Origin: Hypericum androsaemum
Lineage: Eukaryota > Streptophyta > Magnoliopsida > Malpighiales > Hypericaceae
DNA length: 64,000 nt
Direction: 5' to 3'
Assembly (NCBI GenBank): GCA_963995505.1
Contig: OZ023187.1
Span: forward strand, 12,611,176-12,675,175
The notes beneath the pieces are model-generated. The model was given only the letters and a program-made list of their open reading frames with translations. It was not told the DNA's origin and searched no databases. The first letter of the stretch is position 1. Each line of letters starts with the position of its first letter. Positions 47,430 through 57,433 of the stretch are shown here, piece after piece. The position numbers and the translations under genes were made by a program.

Positions 47430-48482
47430 ATGGAGGAACCAGATGCCAAAAGAAGCAACATCAGCAGCAGATCAATGGCGGCTACTGCTGAAGAAGAAGA
47501 ATTCAGAAAGGAGATTGAGCAGCTACAAGAAACTCTCCCAAGAGTGGAGTGGTTGGGCATGAAACTGGTGAAACACCAAAGCTTTTGGTACTCAGAAGGA
47601 TCTTTCCAGGGAACCCTCTCCTTCCAGAGGAACTTCCAGGCTCTTGACACTGATGTCTTGGTGGCTACAATGCCGAAATGCGGTACTACTTGGCTGAAAG
47701 CCCTGGTTTTCGCCATTGTGAACCGCGGCCTATACCCGGACATGGCGGCAGATCACCCCTTGTCCGAATCCAATCCCCACAAGCTTGTCCCTTTCATACA
47801 GTCCATCTACACTCATGACAACCCTTTTCCTGACCTCACCGGCATCCCTTCGCCCCGGCTTTTTGGGACGCATGTTGCTTTCGAGACCATGCCTGCGTCG
47901 TGCAAGAACTCTAGCTGTCGTGTTGTGTACATGTGCCGGAACCCACTTGACGTCTTCACCTCGTCTTGGCATTTCTTACCCGCTATTGTACAGAGCACGG
48001 CCGGAGATTCGGACGACGAGAAGCGTTCTCTTGAGGCGAACTTCGACAAATTCTGCAGAGGAGTTGAGCTGTACGGGCCATTCCTGGACCATGTCCTTGG
48101 CTACTGGAGGGCGAGTCAGGAAAGGCCTGACAAGGTTTTGTTCTTGATGTACGAGGACGTGAAGCAAGATCCCGCGATGTTCGTCACGCGGATTGCTGAG
48201 TTCTTGGGGTACTCTTTCTCTACCGAAGAAGAGAAAGATGGTAAGGTTGAAGAGATAACGAGGCTGTGCAGCTTCGAGAACTTGAGAGAAATGGAGATCA
48301 ACAAGCGTGGGACTTATTACATGGGAAGGACTGGTGAGGTAGGGAACAGATTCTTTTTCAGGAAAGGAGAGGTGGGCGATTGGGTTAATCTCTTGAGCCC
48401 TTCAATGGCACAAAGTTACGGCGACATTGCCAAGCAAAAACTGCAAGGTTCAGGTCTAACATTTAAATTTACTACTCCTTGA
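47430..48482 (+). CDS. Cytosolic sulfotransferase (SOT family)
   Basis: An intronless 350-aa protein, a usual form for plant sulfotransferases. The enzyme moves sulfate from PAPS to a hydroxyl of a small acceptor; the acceptor (flavonoid, brassinosteroid, jasmonate derivative or other) cannot be read from sequence. Seen: PAPS 5'-phosphosulfate loop MPKCGTTWLK (81-90, Lys83), catalytic His148 in FGTHVAFETMP, 3'-phosphate binding CRNPLDVFTSSWHF (169-182, Arg170 and Ser178) and the C-terminal RKGEVGDWVNLLS (311-323). The ATG at 47430 gives a 45-aa acidic N-terminal extension before the WLGMKLVKHQSFWY segment, typical for the family. The last 12 codons and the 3' UTR occur again at 55653-55927. 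Confidence 0.94.
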   Translation: MEEPDAKRSNISSRSMAATAEEEEFRKEIEQLQETLPRVEWLGMKLVKHQSFWYSEGSFQGTLSFQRNFQALDTDVLVATMPKCGTTWLKALVFAIVNRGLYPDMAADHPLSESNPHKLVPFIQSIYTHDNPFPDLTGIPSPRLFGTHVAFETMPASCKNSSCRVVYMCRNPLDVFTSSWHFLPAIVQSTAGDSDDEKRSLEANFDKFCRGVELYGPFLDHVLGYWRASQERPDKVLFLMYEDVKQDPAMFVTRIAEFLGYSFSTEEEKDGKVEEITRLCSFENLREMEINKRGTYYMGRTGEVGNRFFFRKGEVGDWVNLLSPSMAQSYGDIAKQKLQGSGLTFKFTTP

Positions 48483-48702
48483 TTCGCTTTTACTTTGTCA
48501 AAGGCAGTTAGAGATGCGGACAAGTAGAAATTATTATTTTTTTTTGCTGTGGGAAGTTGATTTATGTTGTTCTGTTTTCGGTTGTGTTACTCTGATAAAC
48601 TCAAGGATGAACACACGAAAGAAATGATGCAAATTGTTTCTTATTTAAATAGTTTTTTTTGCATGAAATAAACTTGAATTCTTGAGATATGATGAAAGTC
48701 AT
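48445..48702. repeat. Local duplication, copy A of the sulfotransferase 3' end
   Basis: From AAGGTTCAGGTCTAACATTT through the 3' UTR to GATGAAAGTCAT this matches 55653-55927 with substitutions and small indels. It includes the stop codon and a stretch GGGAAGTTGATTTATGTTGT that is identical in both copies. Confidence 0.85.
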
Positions 48703-49304
48703 CCCCAAAGCCAATGTAGTTTTGATTTGGACTACTGTTTGCTTCTTTTTTCTTGGGTTTCCTTGCTTCCATGGCAGAGGAGAGAGCCCATGGTTTTTTT
48801 TGGGTTTTTTTATAAGGGTATAAAAATTATTTTACATTGAAAAATAATTGATGACGTCAATGAAGTATTCGAGTATATAATAAAATCAAACAGAGAGGAT
48901 AACAAAATAATTTTTGAAAAAAAGGACTGCATAAGAGATATGAACAAACACGAAATATCATTGATTAATGGAAAAATTACTCTCAAGTCCTCCGTGTTTG
49001 AATAAATATACTCAAAAGTCTCTCGTATTTGAAAAATGATCCTGTTGTTCCTCTGATTTACTTTTATTATACTTTCGGGTCCCTAGCTGATGTCATCTTC
49101 GATTTTTGTTATTTTTGTTATTAGAATGATTAAAATACCCTTAAAAAAATACAAACCATCACCATCGGCCTTCTCATCCTTCTCCTCCACCTGATTGACT
49201 AACCGGATCTCCTTATTAAGCAAGGCCGACGACCTCCACCTGACTACCTAATTGTCATCTTCCTCTTTTCATTAACCCATTCCTCGTTCCTCCACCCGAC
49301 GACC

Positions 49305-49567
49305 TCCACCGACCTCTCCTCCATCAACACCCTCGACATCCTCTCAGGCTCCTCCTCGACCCCGCGTGGACCCCACACCATAAAAGCCATCCACGGCATG
49401 GTGAACACACTCTCCTGGGGCATCCTCCTCCCCACGGGAGCCATCACCGCGTGGTACCTCCGCCACGTGGACTCCCTCGGCCTGGCCTGGTTCTATGCCC
49501 ACGAGGGAATCCAGCTCACCGGGTTCCTCCTCGGGACAGCCGAGTTCACCATGGGAGTCACGCTACG
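49305..49567 (+). pseudogene. Captured cytochrome b561 domain fragment
   Basis: The frame reads an incomplete b561 domain: IKAIHGMVNTLSWGILLPTG, then AITAWYLRH and AWFYAHEGIQLTGFLLGTAE. The first His of IHG and the second in YAH sit where the haem-ligating histidines of CYB561 domains lie. It stops inside the second helix pair, without start codon or later helices. In intact plant genes this domain follows a DOMON domain and moves electrons across the membrane; here it is a fragment inside a transposon. Duplicated ATGTTCGCCTTCATTTGCTT follows at 49570 and 49655. Confidence 0.8.
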
Positions 49568-49569
49568 GT

Positions 49570-49690
49570 GTTCGCCTTCATTTGCTTCCAGATTTTTTTT
49601 TCAAAAATTAGGCTTTTTGACATATTTGGGGATTTTGAAAATTACGACATCTACGATGTTCGCCTTCATTTGCTTCCAGATTTTTTTTCT
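49570..49690. repeat. Short direct repeat inside the Pack-MULE
   Basis: TTCGCCTTCATTTGCTTCCA followed by GATTTTTTTT occurs at 49570 and again at 49658, about 88 bases apart, after the captured b561 fragment. Confidence 0.8.
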
Positions 49691-49935
49691 AGAATTGGTG
49701 TGATGTTTGCCGGCGAGAATTAAGAGGAAGAAGAAGAGCTTTTTTATTTTTTAAGGGTATTTTTGTCATTTTCATGACAAAAATAAAAAAAAATCAAACA
49801 TGACATCAGCTAGGGACCCGAAAGTATAATAAAATCAAACAAGAAGGACATCAGGATCATTTTCCAAACACGGGAGACTTTTAATTATATTTAAGCAAAC
49901 ACGAGAGACTTGAGAGCAATTTTTCCTTGATTAAT

Positions 49936-50308
49936 TCCTTAAAAATTTCAATGTATTCTCAATAAACTACGTCATCAGTCACATGGCCGAGCAGTAGGGA
50001 AGAGACTGTCTGTGTTACTAAAAGGTCAAAATGTGAAGCCTCAGTTACTAATTTGATGCATTTGAAACCGCAAAGTATCAAAATCAAAATTCAAATATTA
50101 CCTTGTATTTATCTAAAAGTTACAATTAACTCCTTGTAGTTCAAATTAGTCCATTTAACACCTTATACAACAACAACAAAAAAATGGACAACTAGCACAT
50201 TAGTCACACATCATTATTTAAATAGTATACAAGTATACGCCATATCATCTTGTCAGAGAGTCAGATCATGATTTTTATTTTTAAATATTTTAATTATAAC
50301 TTTAAAAT
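49936..50308. other. Spacer between two TIR elements
   Basis: AT-rich DNA of 373 bases with no gene or repeat that I can identify. Confidence 0.4.
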
Positions 50309-51353
50309 GATAAATTGCTCTCAGGCCCATGGTGTTTTGTATATTTAAGGCTCGCCCTCCTGTATTTTGATAATTGATTAAAAATTCTCTGAGGTTTAAT
50401 TTTATTATACTCTTAAGCCCCTCGCTGATGTCAGTAATTAATTTATTATTTTTTTAATTCTGAAATGACTATTCTACCCCTATAATCATCTCCTACCTTC
50501 CCTCCGGCGACCTTTCATCATCTCTGGCCACCCTCCGGTCAATTTTTCGGCGACCCTTCATCTTCTGCGGCCATCTTTTTGACAAACAAAATTACAGTAT
50601 CATCATCCTCATCGGAATCAAACAAAATCACAACATCGTCATCCTCATCTAAATCAATCTCATTATTCTCCTTGCGATCGAAAAAAATCTGAATATGAAT
50701 ACCTAGATCCAAAACTGACGTCGGCCTCCCTGTCCTCCAAATGGGCAACTTTTGCTCCTTCACGAGTTTGCCTCTGTTGCTCCACCGCTGGCCTGACTAG
50801 GAGACTTCGTCTCCTTCTCCGTCCCGGTCGGATTAAAAATTCCCAGCGAGTCCCTCCTCCTCGTCTTCCTCCACGCCTGCGCCCAACCCCTACGACATCA
50901 TCTGCGCCATCCTCATCAACCAGGACCTTCCACCTGGAGGCCCCGAGGCCACCGTCCCGGTCTGCGCCGCGTGCGGTCCTGAGGAAGGTATGGTTGTATT
51001 TGTTTGCAATGTCTGCAAGCACGGGTTTCATCTCGCATGCGTCGATTGGGTGCCGACGGCAGAGTGGCTCTGCTCGGAGTGGCTCTTCCGCCCACGGTGG
51101 CCGACGCCGGTTGTGTTTTTTACGGTGGGGGAGAAGAGGAGGAGAGAGAATGATCGGATTAGAAAAAATATTAATTTGTATTTATTTTATGAGGGTAGAA
51201 AAGTTATTTCCTTGAGAAAAATGATCGCTGACGTCAGCGAGGGGCCTGAGAGTATAATAAAACCAAACCTCGGAGAATTTTTAATCGATTACCAGAATAC
51301 AGGAGGCGAGCCTTAAATATACCAAATACCAGGGGCCTGAGAATAATTTGCAC
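50309..51353. mobile_element. TIR element of the same family carrying a PHD-finger gene fragment
   Basis: Left arm (ATAAATTGCTCTCAGGCCC...) and right arm (GGGCCTGAGAATAATTTGCAC) are inverted repeats of about 165-190 bp. The right arm holds an intact CGCTGACGTCAGCG palindrome, the left arm GCTGATGTCA. TIR sequence resembles that of 48970-49926 and of 60164-60968. No clear target duplication was found. The middle is GC-rich, unlike the arms and flanks, and contains a PHD-finger reading frame. Confidence 0.78.
50869..51110 (+). pseudogene. Captured PHD-finger fragment
   Basis: A single frame reads NPYDIICAILINQDLPPGG, then VCAACGPEEGMVVFVCNVCK and HGFHLACVDW...EWLCSEW. The spacing fits a C4HC3 PHD finger: C-x2-C, C-x2-C, His, Cys, then C-x2-W, so the last zinc ligand has become Trp. 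There is no full gene around it. PHD fingers read histone tails in chromatin proteins; this piece is a captured fragment and probably not functional. Confidence 0.72.
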
Positions 51354-51763
51354 TTAAATTAAATCAAAAACCCAGAACTAGCATCCCCTCCATCTTCTTC
51401 ACACCGCCCGCCGCCCAACTTCAACCCACCTAGTCCATACCGAATATTTCCTATTACTTGTTTTGAATTGTAAGAAAATCCAACTCAGTGCCAAACAACT
51501 TGGGAAAAATGAAACATTTTTTTGGAAAATATGTAACATCATTTCTTTTAAAATAAGTGAAAAAAGAAGATGAGAGGAAAAGAAAATGAAACAAGGATGC
51601 CTCTAAGAAAAATCAAGTGTTCAGATCTTGAATATGAACGCATCCTGGATACATAAACCATGTATAAACTTAATTAATTATGTGAAATAGGTGTTCTCGT
51701 TGTTTTGTTTGTTTCCTATCCAATTATTTACTTTCGTGGCACAGTTACGAGATAGGGATCACA

Positions 51764-52906
51764 ATTCATGATCCACCTCTCTTAGTTTGTTTCCTTTTAA
51801 ATTATACTTTCATGGCCTATACTCTTGTGTTGTTTAGCATGATGATGTGTCATCGAAGTGCTAATTAGTCCTATTTTTTAATGTATAGAGTGTCAAATGA
51901 CCCAATTTCAAATAAAAGGTGTTAATTTCTCATTTTGAACAAGTATGCGGTGATATCTAAAATTTATCCTTAATAGAATCTCAAGACATTCCAAACCCGA
52001 AAATTCCTCTTGTTTATTTAGTACAGCCAGTTGATCCGAATATTTTTTGAATATTTTTACTAAATAATTATATGGAGAATTAATAAATCAAATAATTGTA
52101 AATATCATTTGATTCTATCAAATTTATCATTTACATATATAAAATTATATTTTTAATCTAACAAAATTCGAAATAAATATTTTTTCAAAGAAAAATATTT
52201 TTGGGAATTTGGAATGGACTGGTGAGTCCAACTGGTTCACCCGATGGTCATCAGTTGGATTGTTCTCTGAGATTTCGCACAAAAAATACTCACTAATTGT
52301 GTTGGATTTTGGTCCAACTGGTTCGACTGTCAATCGGGATACTGTATTTAAAGTATTGTCAAATACAATAAAATATGATATTTGATGAATCATAGAGTTA
52401 ATTACTTATCCACCTAATTTGATTTACACTTTCTGGTTTGCAAAATTGTACTAGGTACTTTGAGTGTTTAACTCTTAGTTATATGCATACCAAATATTAC
52501 TTAATTAATACTTAATTACATGTTTACCAGGTTCTATAATGATGATCATGAGCTTCAGTTAAAAGCCGAGAATGTTTTTTTAACTCTTGGTATTCAATGT
52601 GAAACTTTGCTGGGTCTTATTTAAAGAATGACTCAATCAATAATTTATTTTCGTAAAATATTGAACACAAGACAATGACTCAATCAATAGTTTATTTTCG
52701 TAAAACATTGAACACCAGACTTGAGAAAATTTAAGTCACTTATTATTTGTACAAACTTTTATTGACAGCCAAGAAAAGTTTGATGTAGGCACACACAAAA
52801 ACTTTCTGTTGCAAACATTAATTATTTGCAGCTAAGCTTGACTAGATCAACTACAAAACCATGTGTGCTAAATTATTTTAACCCTAATTAGCTCAGTTAG
52901 CACATG
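51764..52906. repeat. Segmental duplication block, copy A
   Basis: About 1.14 kb from ATTCATGATCCACCTCTCTT to TTAGCACATG, matching 57434-58533 in the same orientation. It contains a further 47-bp tandem repeat (ATGACTCAATCAATA units at 52628 and 52675) absent from copy B. No gene is seen. Confidence 0.85.
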
Positions 52907-53943
52907 CTTGAGAAATTGGATGTTATTGTAAGAATTTAGAAGCGAGATTGTACATTCTTTAGGGAGGGTCTCGCCTCTCCCGTGGAGCCATTCCTATGAG
53001 TCATGTCGATGCTAATAAACAACTAAAACTAGTTCTTCCAAAGGTTTAATTGTCATTTGTTGATGCAGATATATTTAAAAAAAATTAAGGTAAAGCTACA
53101 TTTATGATAAGGATGTGTGGATTCCAAAGAAGAGAACAAGTTGGTGATTTCTCCCGACTACCCGGATCCCACGATATATGCTAAAAAAAATATGAATACA
53201 ATAGTTGACTATTTAAAGCTAAGTTTGTAGAAAGGTAGAGTCTGGGTTCTAATTTTTAATTGACTATGTCTTGATGGAACCCATTTTTAAAGTCTCAATC
53301 CTTTAATTTTTTATAGTTCTACAATTGACACAAAGTTTGATAAACCGGAAATTGGAGGCCCAATCTTTTGCAAAATCAGGATTTCAAATTCGCTCTTCGC
53401 AGTCTTTTTTTAATAAAAAAAAATCTTGACTACAATACATACAAGCACAAAATTGAATATATAATTAATGTAGAGATACCTCTCACTTTTGTAGGCCCTT
53501 GATATCTCCTAACATCCTTCCATACAAGGTTTTAAAAAACTACAAGAAGGCCGATCCAGAATTCGGGTCGACCTCCAGAATTGGACTTTTTATTATTTTT
53601 TACTATTATAAAATAATATACTGACTAAATAGTCAAAATGTAAGTTTCAAAATCCATATTTTAGAAATATCGATCAATTTATTTCATACTCTGCACACTT
53701 TTCTTTGTTGATTTCATAAAATCGAGTATGTGATATGACTTTTTTTTGTTGGTTTCAAAAAAAAAAGTCGAATCCGGTGGCTTGAGTAAAAAAAAAGGGT
53801 GAACCACTTGGTCTAATCAGATTTCTGGCGTCAGCTTATCATCTCCGCGACTTCCTCGAGGATTCATAGCAGTTACTGCTGTATCCTGTAGGTACCGGTT
53901 ATCTCCCGTTGGTTCGCAACATTGGGGATGATACTATGCTTAA
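52907..53943. other. AT-rich spacer, no gene seen
   Basis: No coding signal. 53520-53830 holds a degenerate repeat rich in phrases like GGTCGACCTCCAGAATTGG, similar in character to other decayed dispersed repeats of the window. Confidence 0.4.
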
Positions 53944-54420
53944 CTAGCAAAGAGGCACGCACGATGCGAGTGCCATTTTATTTTAAAACTCGCAAAACAT
54001 ATCATTTATTAATTTTTTAAAACTATATATGAATAATATGTTCTCATACATATTTAATTATACTATATTTTATTTACCTAAAATGTCAAAAGAACTTTTT
54101 TGCACACGATATTTTTTGTAAATGTTCCAACTTTACTAGCAACATCACCTATTAGTGTTCTTACTTGAAACACCTATTGAAAGGGCAACGTACAACTGCC
54201 TATGACTAAAGAAATGCTTAGGCATGTAAATACTGGTATTTTTAATTGTTTATCCTTGTGCTTTGTTGATCGTGAATGCAAAATACATACGTACCAGAAA
54301 ATGCTTATGTATCATCTTATACGGCATCTCAAACTTCTCTGGTGGGTTCAAAGGCATCCTATGGATGAGTACTCTCTTATCCGCGGAACTTCCACTGAGG
54401 ATCGCTGCATCGATTTAAAT
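53944..54420 (-). mobile_element. Helitron 3' terminus with helicase relic
   Basis: On the reverse strand a hairpin GGCACTCGCATCGTGCGTGCC (21 bp region 53973-53953, arms complementary) is followed after a short spacer by CTAG and T, the form of a Helitron 3' end at a host T. Upstream on the same strand (about 54385-54160) translation gives the last part of the Pif1-type RepHel helicase: LIHRMPLNP, FAFTINKAQG followed by a stop where Gln is expected, then HFFSHRQLYVALS. These are helicase motifs V-VI. The 5' end of the element is not identified; it may extend past the RING-H2 relic. Confidence 0.78.
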
Positions 54421-54445
54421 AGGCGAAAAAAGAAAAAATATATAT

Positions 54446-55095
54446 GTGATGGCTGGAGCTCACTTCCATTCTCCTTCTCCGTCTCCCTTGTGGAGCCCAT
54501 CACCATCTCTATTTGCAGGACCCACGTCCACTACCACGCCGACAACATTCTCGTCATCTATTGGTCAGTCTGCTTTGCCGTCAAACAACACTGGCGTCTC
54601 GGGCGTGGACTTCAGCCCGCCGCTCATTGCCATAGTTTTCATTGTGGCGGCGACCTTCTTACAGGTCACCTGCTCCCGCCACCTCATCCTCCTCATCTGT
54701 CGGTTCTTCTGGTGGTGGCGCCAGCATTTGCGCCGCAGGTTCTAGCTACTATCCTACTCTACCATATTCTCCACCTGTACTCTCCTCCCCTCCTGTTCGA
54801 CTATTCCTCCCCCAACGGGGCCGTTGATTTTCATGTGTACTCCCCATACAAGCTACATCGTGTGCTTGCTGGAGTTCGAAGAGAATGACTACGTGAGAAC
54901 TCTCTCGGCTTGATCCTACCCCTTCTATGTGGACTGCATCGATATCTAGCTCTGATCCCACACCAACTGTCCCCTTTGTTGCGCCAGAATATTCCTCCCC
55001 ATTCGTCCCCGTCATGTCTGCCAAGATCCGCCCATCCCTCAACGACACCGTTGACGTTTTCCTCCTCGACCAAGCCAATAACATCACGAATTAAC
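54446..55095 (+). pseudogene. RING-H2 finger (ATL type) pseudogene
   Basis: The forward strand shows a Pro/Ser-rich N-terminus, a membrane segment FSPPLIAIVFIVAATFLQVT typical of ATL proteins, then (in other frames) a Gly/Ser/Pro-rich stretch. A RING-H2 part follows: IVCLLEFEENDYVRTLSA, a diverged middle, and CPLCCARI. Two stops replace conserved residues just before CPLC: TAG where the RING Trp is usual and TGA where an Arg is usual. Several zinc ligands in the middle are lost. Intact ATL proteins are membrane-bound ubiquitin ligases; this copy is dead. Confidence 0.72.
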
Positions 55096-55399
55096 TGAAA
55101 GAGTAGTTTTGACATTTCTACGGTATAACACCAAATCACCTAAATAAGAGGTTCTTTAATAGTTTATTTTATATTTGTAAAGTTTTTTAATAGGTATCTA
55201 CTATTTCTCTATCGTGATTTTTTCTCACAGAATTTTACAACATCAAGATTTTAGTTAGGCTAACAATAACAGTCTAAATATAAATATTGATATTTATAAA
55301 AATTTACTTTAAAAAAATACATTATAACATGCACCCATCTAGTTTGGTAGCTTGGTCCGAGTTTTTTTTTTGGGTAGAATGGTCCGGATTTAGTTAAGG

Positions 55400-55690
55400 T
55401 TGGATGTAGCGACAAGTTCCGCGGCCAGTCACCCTCAAAGGTGTGGTGGTGGTTGGAGAGACCATGGTTCACAACAAGGTAGTGATTGGATGGTGAATTA
55501 TGCAGGTGGATCAGGTGTCATTGAACTCTTGTCAAATAATTCAAGGGTAAGCTGCCTTCCGGTCTCCACTGGTATTCCTCATCAGCAATTGAAAACACGT
55601 CACTTTGATGGATACAATGATCATGTTGAACTTGATCATGCGGTTTCTCTGGAAGGTTCAGGTCTAACATTTAAGTTTACGACTCCTTGA
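55400..55690 (+). pseudogene. Chimeric open frame ending in a sulfotransferase tail
   Basis: A 96-codon frame whose last residues GSGLTFKFTTP are identical to the C-terminus of the sulfotransferase at 47430-48482; the shared DNA begins at 55653. The first 85 codons are not related to sulfotransferases; the segment STGIPHQQLKTRHFDGYNDH looks like a real protein piece but I do not recognise its family. The first codons may not be used. It is most likely a fusion of gene fragments made by the local duplication, not an expressed gene. Confidence 0.5.
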
Positions 55691-55927
55691 TTCGCTTTTA
55701 CTTTGTGGAGTGTAATATTATGAGGGTCGGAAAATAAATCAAAGGGAGTTGGAGATGCGGATAAGTAGAAATTACTTTTTTTTCTTGTGGGAAGTTGATT
55801 TATGTTGTTCTGTTTTCGGTTGTGTTACTCTGAGGATGAACACACGAAAGAAATGATGCAAATTATTTCTTATTAAAAATTTTTTTGGATGAAATAAACT
55901 TTTCTTCTTGAGATTTGATGAAATTCA
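55653..55927. repeat. Local duplication, copy B of the sulfotransferase 3' end
   Basis: Matches 48445-48702 in the same orientation: coding tail, stop codon and 3' UTR. It carries a roughly 45-bp insertion after CTTTTACTTTGT relative to copy A. Confidence 0.85.
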
Positions 55928-56391
55928 TATTTGCGTGTTTGGATTTTGAAAATATGTACTTTTGTCACTGAGATTTGAAATATTATGTAAGTTTTTTTTT
56001 GGAAAATCTGTACAAAAGTCAAGCATTGTCGGATAAAAACTTTTTTATGCTAATCCAAGTATTTTAAGGATTAGACCGATACCTATCGACAATGAGTTAA
56101 CGTGAGAATAGTACGTGGATGGATAAGCACGCAAGGTGATTGTGTCACCGAGTTCTTTTCGGACAATCCTTCTTCACGTGCCCTTTTTTTTACACTTGAA
56201 GTAATTTCTCTTGAACCTTCTGGACCTCGACTTGGATTCCTTCCCGTCTCTTTCTCCTCCTCGATCATGGCTACGCCTCACAACCAGCCCTATTATTTGT
56301 TCATCCCCAGTTTTCTTCTTTTGATGAAATTCTAGCAGAGCACTTGTGACATCCTCTAACACGAGACACTCTTCCCCCGAGTTAGGGTTGT

Positions 56392-56763
56392 CACCAAATT
56401 CTCGTAGGAGCTTGGCCAGGAATCCAAGAGTAACAATGTCTTGTCTTTTTCCTTGAACTTCACATCAACCTTTCTCAAGTCGCTCACAAGTTGACTAAAA
56501 CCATTAATGTGTTAGCTCAAATCTAAACCCTCCTTCATCTTGAGCCCGTACAATCTTTGCTTAAGGTAAAGCTTATTCACCAAATTCTCGTAGGAGCTTG
56601 GCCAGGAATCCAAGAGTAACAATGTCTTGTCTTTTTCCTTGAACTTCACATCAACCTTTCTCAAGTCGCTCACAAGTTGACTAAAACCATTAATGTGTTA
56701 GCTCAAATCTAAACCCTCCTTCATCTTGAGCCCGTACAATCTTTGCTTAAGGTAAAGCTTATT
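56392..56763. repeat. 186-bp tandem duplication inside copia gag
   Basis: Two copies, 56392-56577 and 56578-56763, appear identical by eye (both CACCAAATTCTCGTAGGAGC ... AAGGTAAAGCTTATTC). 186 is divisible by three, so the duplication itself would not shift the gag frame. Confidence 0.9.
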
Positions 56764-57080
56764 CAACAAAGACTTAGACATATACCTTGCCTCCAATTTC
56801 TTCCATACCTCAGCTAGTGATTCCTCATCCATGACGTGATACATCACATCATCCGCGAATCACAAGTAAATTGTAGCCACTGACTTGGCCCCCATCTCCT
56901 TCCAATCTTGCTCTTCCATCTTACCGGGCTTCTTTTTTGAGAGGGCAATGACCATCCCTTGTTGCACGAGGAGATCCTTGTCACGCCTTTGCCATAACTC
57001 AAAATTCGATGAACCATCGAACTTCATAAGAGCAAACTTCGCACCATCAGACATCCTCCAACCTTAGCTCTGATGCCACT

Positions 57081-57425
57081 TGTTAGGAATTTAGAAACCA
57101 AGAGAACAAAATGCGCAAAGAACACGACACAAGAGTTTATGTACTTCGGCCAAATGCCTACGTCCATGGAAAAAAAAGAGAACTTTTATTGATAGATCGG
57201 AGTCATAAAGTCATAACCAATCCTAGGATAACACGTCTTTTTTTTATAATAGACGAACCTTTAGAGTACAAAAAATTTATCTAAGCCTAATTTGGAGTCC
57301 GAAATAAAAGTCGAATCAAAATAAAAAAATTGGTCAGCGGACATAGCGTCCGCCAACACCACCAAATTGCCTTCTGTTTCTCGTTTGGCTGACTCCAATT
57401 GAATGGAGCTCGCCAACTCCCAACA
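57081..57425 (-). repeat. 5' LTR of the truncated copia element
   Basis: A 345-bp sequence with TGTTGGGAG and CCTAACA ends on the reverse strand, directly followed by AG and the tRNA-iMet-type primer site. The insertion lies at the left edge of duplication copy B. Confidence 0.75.
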
Positions 57426-57433
57426 AGATCATC

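Larger units (their letters stand above)
48970..49926. mobile_element. Pack-MULE carrying a cytochrome b561 gene fragment
   Basis: Ends GGAAAAATTACTCTCAAGTC (left) and its reverse complement with one change (right). A perfect 9-bp duplication TTGATTAAT lies at 48961-48969 and 49927-49935, the hallmark of Mutator insertions. The inverted repeats extend about 170-190 bp on each side and contain TGATGTCA-type relics of TGACGTCA. The unique middle carries part of a DOMON/cytochrome b561 gene in the forward strand (see next feature). No transposase is present. Confidence 0.88.
56090..57425 (-). mobile_element. Truncated copia element: LTR, primer site and gag
   Basis: Reverse strand: LTR 57425-57081 (TGTTGGGAG...CCTAACA), primer site TGGCATCAGAGC (57078-57067, tRNA-iMet type with one change), then gag from 57054 (MSDGAKFALMKFDGSSNFEL). 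Further gag parts include LLEFHQKKK and a zinc knuckle region near 56190 (YFKCKKKG...), broken by an extra A in a run of eight. Sequence similarity to gag ends near 56100; protease onward and the other LTR are missing. A 186-bp segment of gag is tandemly duplicated. Confidence 0.85.

Noticed and set aside
50539..51031. Reverse-strand acidic and Gly/Arg-rich frames in the PHD-carrying element
   Set aside because: The opposite strand encodes the recognisable PHD finger; the reverse frames are composition effects.
54202..54888. A 228-codon forward open frame
   Set aside because: It overlaps the Helitron helicase relic on the opposite strand and the ATL pseudogene in another frame; its own translation is not protein-like.
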